Below are positions 25,833 through 32,746 of a stretch of 32,746 nucleotides of DNA, in pieces. Each line of letters begins with the position of its first letter. Position 1 is the stretch's first letter. Under the pieces are notes generated by a model. It was not told the DNA's origin and searched no databases. It was given only the letters and a program-made list of their open reading frames with translations. This DNA comes from Streptomyces sp. ADI96-02 (GTDB taxonomy: Bacteria; Actinomycetota; Actinomycetes; Streptomycetales; Streptomycetaceae): contig NZ_ML123034.1 in NCBI RefSeq assembly GCF_003846185.1, positions 2,410,981 to 2,443,726 on the forward strand. Reading direction: 5' to 3'. A program made the translations under genes and the position numbers.

Positions 25833-26959
25833 TGCGATGACCTGGCACACAGCTCGGCCAGTCCGACCCCCGTGACCGGGGAAATCGCGCCCTCCTCGGT
25901 CACGACCGCCGTGATCAGTTCCGGCGGCGTGATGTCGAAGGCCGGGTTGTACGCCGGGGCTCCGAGGGATGCGACGACCTTGCCGCCGCCGGCCCCGCCC
26001 GATACACCCTCCGGCGATGTGAGCTCCGTCACTTCCTGTCCGGGGCGCTGCTCGACGACGATCGACGCGCCGTCCGGGGTGTCCAGATCCACGGTCGTCG
26101 TCGGCGCCACCACGATGAAGGGCACGTGGTGGTACTTCGCGAGCACCGCCAACGGATAACTCCCCACCTTATTGGCCACCGAGCCGTCCGCGGCGACGCG
26201 GTCCGCCCCGATGAGCACGGCGTCCACCTCCCCGGCGGCGAACAACGACCCCGCGGCGCTGTCCGTGAGCACGCTGTACGCCATCCCGCTGCGCGCCGCC
26301 TCGTACCCCGTCAGCCTCGCCCCCTGCAACAGCGGCCTCGTCTCGTCCACCCACAGCCGCCGCAGCCGGCCCTGCCGGTGGACCCGCAACGCCACCGCGA
26401 ACGCCGTGCCCTCACCTCCGGAGACCAGCGCCCCGGTATTGCAGTGCGTCAGCAGCTGGTGCCCTCCGCCCGGCAGCAGTTCCTCCAGCAGGGCCGCCCC
26501 GAACTCCGCCATACGCCTGCTGGCCTGCGCGTCCTCCCGGTGCAGCTCCTGCGCCTCGGCCAACGCCGCCCGGGCAGCCGCCTGCGCTCCCGCGCCCTTT
26601 CCGACCGCGGCCCAGTACGCCCCGGCGACCCGCCGCACCCCGTATCCGAGGTTCACCGCGGTGGGCCGCGCCCGCTCCAGCAGACCGGCCGCCTCCGCCA
26701 CGTCGTACCCCCGCGCAGCGGCGAGCGCCACCCCGTACCCTCCGGCGATCCCCAGCAGCGGAGCCCCCCGTACCGCCAGCGACCGGATCGCCTCCACCAA
26801 CGCCGGCACATCGGTGCACACCAGCTCGACCTCTTCGACGGGGAGCCGCGTCTGGTCCAGGAGCACCAGTACGGGACCCTCCGGAGGCTCGTCCCAGCGG
26901 AGAACGGAGAGAGCGGGAGGCTCGCTACCCACCGGCGATTGCGCGTCCTGATCAGCCAT
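25817..26959 (-). CDS. mtnA: S-methyl-5-thioribose-1-phosphate isomerase MtnA
   Basis: MtnA converts methylthioribose-1-phosphate to methylthioribulose-1-phosphate in the methionine salvage pathway. The 380-residue protein shows VRGAPLLGIAGGYGVALA (64-81), the catalytic Cys173 in LLTHCNTGAL, and the catalytic Asp253 in IGADRVAADGSVANKVG, all typical of the eIF2B-like isomerase fold. The start is the ATG at 26959; the frame runs to 27259 but the extra part is not family-like and overlaps the divergent gene. The ribosome-binding site is weak (GGACAG). The 3' end contains the putative MtrA box, and the mtrA gene starts four bases after the stop, so the metabolic gene and regulator are probably cotranscribed. 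Confidence 0.95.
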   Translation of the reverse strand: MADQDAQSPVGSEPPALSVLRWDEPPEGPVLVLLDQTRLPVEEVELVCTDVPALVEAIRSLAVRGAPLLGIAGGYGVALAAARGYDVAEAAGLLERARPTAVNLGYGVRRVAGAYWAAVGKGAGAQAAARAALAEAQELHREDAQASRRMAEFGAALLEELLPGGGHQLLTHCNTGALVSGGEGTAFAVALRVHRQGRLRRLWVDETRPLLQGARLTGYEAARSGMAYSVLTDSAAGSLFAAGEVDAVLIGADRVAADGSVANKVGSYPLAVLAKYHHVPFIVVAPTTTVDLDTPDGASIVVEQRPGQEVTELTSPEGVSGGAGGGKVVASLGAPAYNPAFDITPPELITAVVTEEGAISPVTGVGLAELCARSSQVTIS

Positions 26960-27099
26960 CTGTCCAGTCTGCCCGGTGAGCCGCCCACAAATGAAGGCGC
27001 GAAGGTGACAGAGCTCCTGGACCACAGTTCGCCGACGCGTGGCACGATGGCTGCCAACCTGTCGCCCCGATGAGCGGTCAGGACGGTGAAGGAGCGAGA

Positions 27100-28299
27100 A
27101 TGAACGACTCTCCGGGCTGGGCGTCGCCCGGATCTGCCCCCTCCGACGGCCAGAAAGCCGCTGTTCCGCGGCCTTCCGAGCCCCAGGACGGAAACGGTGC
27201 GCCGGGACAGTGGTCTCCCACGCAGCCGCCTCCAGGGCAGTGGTCCCCACCGAGCACACCCGGCAAGGGCCCCGAAGGCCCCCCGTCCGGCTGGGGCCGA
27301 GACCCCCAGGGCTGGGGCGGCCCGCCCCCGGCGGCCAAGCCGGGAGTGATCCCGCTGCGCCCCCTGGGCCTCGGCGAGATCCTCGACGGCGCCGTCTCGA
27401 CCCTCCGCGCTCACTGGCGCACCGTTCTGGGGGTCAGCCTCACGGTCTCCGTGGTCTCCCAGATCATCATCACCCTGGCCCAGCGCCACCTCCTGCCGAA
27501 GCCGGTCTCCGTCGACCCGAACGCCACCGGCGCCGAAGCCATCCGCCAGGCCACCGAGTCCGCGCAGTCCACGATCTACTCGACGGCCCCGACGACGCTC
27601 GTCGCCATGATCGCCACGCTCTTCACGACCTCGGTGCTCACCGTCGTGATCAGCCGATCCGTGGTGGGCCGCCCCGTCACGCTCGCCGACGCCTGGGCCG
27701 AGGCCCGCCCGCGACTCCTGCCCCTGCTGGGCCTGACGGTGCTGCTGGCCCTCATGAGCGTGGTGATCATGGCGGTGGGCATCGGCCCCGGACTGCTCCT
27801 GGGCTCCGACGCGGGTGCGGCACTCGCCCTGCTGGGGTTCATCGCCGCGTGCGCCGTCACACTCTGGCTGATGGTCCGCTTCACCCTGGCCGCGCCGGCA
27901 CTGATGCTGGAGAGGCAGACCGTCGCCACCGCGCTGCGCCGCTCCGCGAAGCTGGTCCGCGGCGCGTGGTGGCGGACCTTCGGTGTCCTGACGCTCTCCT
28001 ACCTGCTCGTCTTCCTCCTGACCTTCCTCATCGCCATCCCCTTCGGCATCACCGCGGTGCTGGCGGACGGAAGCGGCGTCGAGGACTTCCTCAACAGCGA
28101 CACCGCCTCCCAGGGCTGGCCCTTCCTGATCATCACGGGCATCGGCGAGGTGGTCGTCTCGACGCTGGCCTACCCCTTCACCGCCGGTGTGATCGCCCTC
28201 CTCTACGTGGACCAGCGCATCCGCCGCGAAGCCCTCGACCTCGACCTCGCCCGGGCCGCGGGCCTGCCCGGCTACGACACCGACGTCTCCAGGAGCTGA
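27100..28299 (+). CDS. Multi-pass membrane protein with proline-rich N-terminus
   Basis: The product has 399 residues. The first 80 or so are rich in Pro, Gly, Ser and Trp (repeated PGQWSP motif) and probably lie in the cytoplasm. Then come a conserved GLGEILDGAVSTLRAHWRTV segment and about six hydrophobic helices, ending RIRREALDLDLARAAGLPG. It resembles, in my reading, proteins annotated as glycerophosphoryl diester phosphodiesterase membrane-domain family. No catalytic residues are visible. The start at 27100 is set by GAAGGAG six bases upstream; the ATG at 27070 lacks this. Its stop lies 4 bases before the DUF4129 start. It is the first gene of the five-gene operon with the MoxR ATPase. 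Confidence 0.85.
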   Translation: MNDSPGWASPGSAPSDGQKAAVPRPSEPQDGNGAPGQWSPTQPPPGQWSPPSTPGKGPEGPPSGWGRDPQGWGGPPPAAKPGVIPLRPLGLGEILDGAVSTLRAHWRTVLGVSLTVSVVSQIIITLAQRHLLPKPVSVDPNATGAEAIRQATESAQSTIYSTAPTTLVAMIATLFTTSVLTVVISRSVVGRPVTLADAWAEARPRLLPLLGLTVLLALMSVVIMAVGIGPGLLLGSDAGAALALLGFIAACAVTLWLMVRFTLAAPALMLERQTVATALRRSAKLVRGAWWRTFGVLTLSYLLVFLLTFLIAIPFGITAVLADGSGVEDFLNSDTASQGWPFLIITGIGEVVVSTLAYPFTAGVIALLYVDQRIRREALDLDLARAAGLPGYDTDVSRS

Positions 28300-28303
28300 T
28301 GCG

Positions 28304-28996
28304 GTGTCGGGGGCGGGGGACGCCACAGCGGCACGGCAGACTCTCGGAGCGGGCGACATCCCCGTGGACACTCCCCGGGCGCCCGCCCGGGAGGCGGCCG
28401 AGAACGAGCTGTCCAAGCCGATGTACCACGAGAACGATCCGAACCTTCTCCAGCGCGGCCTGAGCCGGTTCTGGGACTGGATCGGCGGCGTGTTCGACGC
28501 CGCGGCGGGCGCGGCCCCCGGCGGCGCAGCCGGACTCGTCGTCCTGGTGCTCGTGGCCGTCGGCCTCACCGCCGCCCTCTGGTGGCGGCTCGGCACGCCA
28601 CACCGCTCCTCCCGCCCCCTCGCCGACGGCCTCTTCGGCGATGACGGCCCGCGCGGCGCGGCCCAGCACCGCGCCGCGGCAGAAGCGCATGCCGCCGCTC
28701 TGCGCTGGACCGAGGCAGTCCAGGAACGCATGCGCGCGATCGTCCGCTCCCTGGAAGAACGCGCCCTGCTCGACCCGCGACCCGGCCGTACCGCGGACGA
28801 GGCCGCCGCGGAGGCCGGCCGTGCCCTCCCCGACCAGGCCGCCCGACTCCTGGTGGCAGCACGGGACTTCGACGACGTCACATACGGCGGCCGTACAGCG
28901 AGCCGGCCGACGTACCTCGCCCTCACGGAGCTCGACATCGACCTCGACGGCGCGAAGCCCCTCCTGCCCGGAGCCTCCCGAGGAGCAGCCGGATGA
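28304..28996 (+). CDS. DUF4129 domain membrane protein
   Basis: A 230-residue protein with one central membrane segment (about 73-94, GLVVLVLVAVGLTAALWW). The cytoplasmic-side C-terminal half, with WTEAVQERMRAIVRSLEERA and the tail DFDDVTYGGRTASRPTYLAL, is the DUF4129 signature found in bacterial MoxR/DUF58 operons. The function is unknown. A GTG at 28304 with AGGAG eight bases upstream is the start. The stop overlaps the ATG of the DUF4350 gene (ATGA). Its companions suggest a membrane platform for the MoxR chaperone, which is inference. Confidence 0.88.
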   Translation: MSGAGDATAARQTLGAGDIPVDTPRAPAREAAENELSKPMYHENDPNLLQRGLSRFWDWIGGVFDAAAGAAPGGAAGLVVLVLVAVGLTAALWWRLGTPHRSSRPLADGLFGDDGPRGAAQHRAAAEAHAAALRWTEAVQERMRAIVRSLEERALLDPRPGRTADEAAAEAGRALPDQAARLLVAARDFDDVTYGGRTASRPTYLALTELDIDLDGAKPLLPGASRGAAG

Positions 28997-30227
28997 CAGC
29001 GGCCACCACGTCCGCAACCTCCACGGCCGCCACCCCGCACCAGGTCTGGACCCGCACCCGCGGCCTGCTGCTCGCGCTTCTGATCCTGGTCGTCGCCGGA
29101 ATCGCGCTCGCCGCGGCACGCTCCGGCGACCAGCACGGGCGCCTCGATCCCCGCTCCGCCGACCCTCAGGGCAGCCGTGCGGTCGCCGAACTCCTCAAGG
29201 CCCGCGGGATATCCGTCACGGTCGCGACGACACTCGACGAGGCGACGAACGCTGCGGGACCGGACACCACCCTTCTGGTCACCCGCCCCAACCTTCTGAC
29301 ACCGTCGCAACAGCACCGGCTCCACGACGCCACATCCGCCACGGAGGGCCGCACCCTCCTGCTCGCCCCCGGGGCTCCTGCCGTGACCAGGCTCGCCCCC
29401 GGCGCGAGCGCCCAGCCCGGCCGCCCGGCGAGCCCGCTTCCCCCCTCCTGCGACCTGCCCGCCGCCCGTAGCGCCGGCACAGCCGACATGGGGGGCATCC
29501 GCTACACCGCCCACACCTCCTCCGCCATCGCCTGCTACCCGAACGACGGTCTCCCCAGCCTGCTGGTCCTCACCGACCGAGGGAACGGCGACACGGTGCT
29601 GCTCGGCTCCCCGGACTTCCTCCACAACGAACGTCTGGACCGCGAGGGAAACGCCTCGCTCGCACTGCAACTCCTCGGTTCCCGCCCACATCTCCTCTGG
29701 TACCTCCCCTCCCTGGCCGATCCCTCCGCCACCGACGACGGCAGCAGCAGCGGGAATCCCTCTGACGATGACAGCGGCCGACAGGAGGAACCGGAGGTCG
29801 AGAGCAGCTTCCTCGGCCTCATTCCCTCCGGCTGGCTCTGGGGGACGCTCCAACTCGCCGTGGCCGCGGTCCTTGCGGCGATCTGGCGAGCCCGTCGACT
29901 CGGGCCGCTCGTCACCGAGCGGCTGCCGGTCGCCGTCCACGCCTCCGAATCCTCCGAGGGCCGTGCCCGCCTCTACCGCAAGGCCAACGCCCGCGACCGG
30001 GCAGCCGAATCGCTGCGTTCCTCCGCACGATCGCGCATCGCCCCCTTCGCCGGTGTGCACACCCACGACGCTCACACCCCCCACGTCCTTCTCCCCGCCG
30101 TGTCCACACGCATCAACCAGGGCCACGACCTCGGCACCCTGCTCTTCGGTCAGGCCCCCGCCAACGACGCGGACCTTGTCCTCCTGGCCGAGCAACTCGA
30201 CGCCCTCGAACGAGAGGTACGCACTTC

Positions 30228-30231
<4 letters not shown>
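28993..30231 (+). CDS. DUF4350 domain membrane protein
   Basis: This 412-residue protein has an N-terminal membrane segment (about 24-42), a large extracytoplasmic domain, and a second membrane segment (about 279-296). The domain carries the DUF4350 pattern (LDPRSADPQGSRAVAELLKA, then TLLVTRPNLLT and VLLGSPDFLHNERLDREGNA), which resembles the receptor-like or GATase-like fold reported for the family. The cytoplasmic tail after it runs to 412 and is likely to contact the ATPase. The ATG at 28993 overlaps the DUF4129 stop, and AGGAG lies seven bases upstream. No catalytic motif can be named. It is one of five cotranscribed genes. Confidence 0.85.
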
Positions 30232-31247
<1,016 letters not shown>

Positions 31248-31257
31248 GGCGGTGACC

Positions 31258-32571
31258 ATGGCCCTCACCGGACGTACCGCACTGCTGGCCGCACTGGGAT
31301 CACTCCCCGTAGGCATCCTCGCTCCGAGCTGGACCGGGATGCTCGCGGTGAACGCTCCGCTCTCCCTGGCAATTCTGTGCGACTACGCCCTGGCCGCGCC
31401 AGTGCGAACGCTGCGGTTCACCCGAACTGGTGATACAACTGTTCGACTTGGTGACGTGGCGAAGGTTCAGCTCACCGTGACGAACGGCTCCCGTCGGCGC
31501 CTAAGGGCCCAGCTCCGTGACGCATGGCCTCCGAGCAGCCGGCCCGCGGGAGCCGAGCCCTCGGCCTCCCGGCACACACTGACGATTCCTGCCGGCGAAC
31601 GCAGCCGCGTCACCACCGTGCTGCACCCCACACGCCGAGGCGACCGCAAGGCCGAACGCGTCACTGTCCGCTCGTTCGGACCGCTCGGCCTCGCCGCGCG
31701 CCAGGGCCATCATCACGTCCCGTGGACCGTGCGGGTCCTTCCTCCCTTCACCAGCAGGAAGCACCTGCCGTCCAAACTGGCGCGGCTGCGCGAACTCGAC
31801 GGACGCACCAGCGTGCTGACGCGGGGCGAGGGCACGGAGTTCGACAGTCTCCGGGAGTACGTGGCCGGGGACGACACCCGGAACATCGACTGGCGGGCAA
31901 CGGCACGCCAGTCCGCCCTGGCCGTACGGACGTGGCGCCCGGAACGCGACCGTCACATCCTCATCGTCCTGGACACCGGGCGGACGTCGGCGGGGCGAGT
32001 GGGCGACGTCCCGCGGCTCGACGCCGCGATGGACGCCACGCTGCTCCTCACCGCGCTGGCGACGCGGGCCGGCGACCGCGTGAACCTCCTCGCCTACGAC
32101 CGCCGTGTCCGAGCACGTGTGCAGGGCAGGACCGCCTCGGGCGATGCCCTGGCCTCCGTCATCAATGCCATGGCTTCTCTGGAACCGGAGCTCGTCGAGA
32201 CGGATGCCCGTGGCCTCAGCACGGAAGCTCTGACCAACGCGCCCCGAGGCTCGCTGATCGTTCTGCTGACCACACTGGAAGCGGCGCCCATCGAGGAGGG
32301 GCTGCTGCCGGTCCTCCCGCAGCTCACACAGCGCCACACGGTTCTCTTGGCGGCAGTGTCAGACCCTCGCATCAAGGAAATGGCGGCGAGCCGAGGAACA
32401 GTGGACGCGGTCTATGAGGCGGCTGCCGGCGCTCAGGCCGAAGCCGAGCGGAGACGAACGGCGGAAGCGCTTCAGCGTCGAGGGGTCGTCGTCGTGGACG
32501 CCACCCCGGACCGCCTCGCGCCCGCACTCGCCGATGCCTATCTGGCGCTCAAGACCGCAGGCCGGCTGTAA
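31258..32571 (+). CDS. DUF58 domain protein (von Willebrand A-like, MoxR partner)
   Basis: The 437-residue product has two hydrophobic segments at the N-terminus (about 7-48), a beta-rich middle, the DUF58 hallmark EFDSLREYVAGDDTRNIDW (about 194-212) followed by RTWRPERDRHILIVLD, and a von Willebrand A-like fold. The metal site is degenerate: LDTGRTSA (Asp239) in place of the usual DxSxS. The start ATG at 31258 has GAGG eight bases upstream; a GTG at 31252 is also in frame. It is probably membrane-bound with its vWA domain in the cytoplasm, and is the probable client of the MoxR ATPase. It is the last gene of the operon. Confidence 0.93.
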   Translation: MALTGRTALLAALGSLPVGILAPSWTGMLAVNAPLSLAILCDYALAAPVRTLRFTRTGDTTVRLGDVAKVQLTVTNGSRRRLRAQLRDAWPPSSRPAGAEPSASRHTLTIPAGERSRVTTVLHPTRRGDRKAERVTVRSFGPLGLAARQGHHHVPWTVRVLPPFTSRKHLPSKLARLRELDGRTSVLTRGEGTEFDSLREYVAGDDTRNIDWRATARQSALAVRTWRPERDRHILIVLDTGRTSAGRVGDVPRLDAAMDATLLLTALATRAGDRVNLLAYDRRVRARVQGRTASGDALASVINAMASLEPELVETDARGLSTEALTNAPRGSLIVLLTTLEAAPIEEGLLPVLPQLTQRHTVLLAAVSDPRIKEMAASRGTVDAVYEAAAGAQAEAERRRTAEALQRRGVVVVDATPDRLAPALADAYLALKTAGRL

Positions 32572-32746
32572 GGACAAACGCTCACGGGAACGGCGACGGC
32601 GGCGGCCTCAGAGCCGACACCGAAGGTGAGTCGACTGAACGCCTGTGAGAAAGCACCATATGTTGGACCCCTGGAAGCGACTCTGCTGCCGGGGCTTCGA
32701 CAGTATATGGATATGGGCCCGGAACGCAGGAAAGCCCCGTGCCAAC
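32572..32746. other. Intergenic region after the DUF58 gene; AT-rich motif cluster
   Basis: I cannot support a gene here. Reading frames open to the window edge exist on both strands (a GTG at 32626, an ATG at 32659, and a minus-strand frame ending at 32582), but none has a clear ribosome-binding site or a recognisable family. A CCATAT at 32656-32661 and two tandem ATATGG at 32705-32716 form an unusually AT-rich patch that may be the promoter or operator of a gene beyond the window. No terminator hairpin is obvious after the DUF58 stop. Confidence 0.4.

Noticed and set aside
32626..32746. Open frame from a GTG running off the window edge
   Set aside because: There is no convincing ribosome-binding site and no family resemblance, and frames on the other strand are equally open.

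Overview
The window is a stretch of actinobacterial chromosome and almost certainly Streptomyces. The DNA is very GC-rich, the codons end in G or C, starts are often GTG, and adjacent genes overlap by a few bases. The order secA - orphan response regulator - hpf - comF - lpqB - mtrB - mtrA - mtnA is the conserved Streptomyces arrangement, and it parallels the mtrA-mtrB-lpqB-comF-hpf-secA1-Rv3235 neighbourhood of Mycobacterium. No integrase, transposase, CRISPR array, tRNA or rRNA was seen, so this is core rather than accessory DNA.

Layout. (1) 1-5280, cell-envelope polymer region: the 3' part of a CDP-glycerol glycerophosphotransferase, an unusually short GT-C-like membrane protein, a TetR regulator, and a divergent two-gene ABC-2 exporter of the TagGH/Wzm-Wzt type. 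A strong hairpin closes it. (2) 5288-12561: the giant NAD-dependent glutamate dehydrogenase, a divergent DJ-1/PfpI protein, a HAD hydrolase and a small DUF6912-like protein. (3) 12829-18316: an Rv3235-family protein convergent with secA, a GNAT acetyltransferase and a YcaQ/AlkX-like DNA glycosylase. (4) 18342-26959, all minus strand: an orphan NarL-type response regulator, long-form hibernation factor hpf, a ComF-type phosphoribosyltransferase, the lpqB-mtrB-mtrA signalling operon, and mtnA directly upstream of mtrA. (5) 27100-32571, plus strand: a tight five-gene operon of a multi-pass membrane protein, DUF4129, DUF4350, a MoxR AAA+ ATPase and a DUF58 protein. It is a conserved but functionally unexplained envelope-associated chaperone module. 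(6) 32572-32746: no convincing gene.

How the parts connect. MtrB (sensor), LpqB (lipoprotein partner) and MtrA (regulator) link the cell envelope to development. Direct repeats with an 11-bp period that resemble MtrA boxes occur just upstream of mtrA, twice in the long leader region of hpf, and once upstream of the Rv3235-family gene. This suggests that MtrA may control several of its own neighbours. Separately, four genes in the window carry short tandem repeats at or just after their stop codons, a recurrent pattern the gene calls do not explain. No wholly new system stands out. The best leads are the putative local MtrA regulon, the MoxR/DUF58/DUF4129/DUF4350 operon, the shortened GT-C protein beside the exporter, and the stop-codon repeats.
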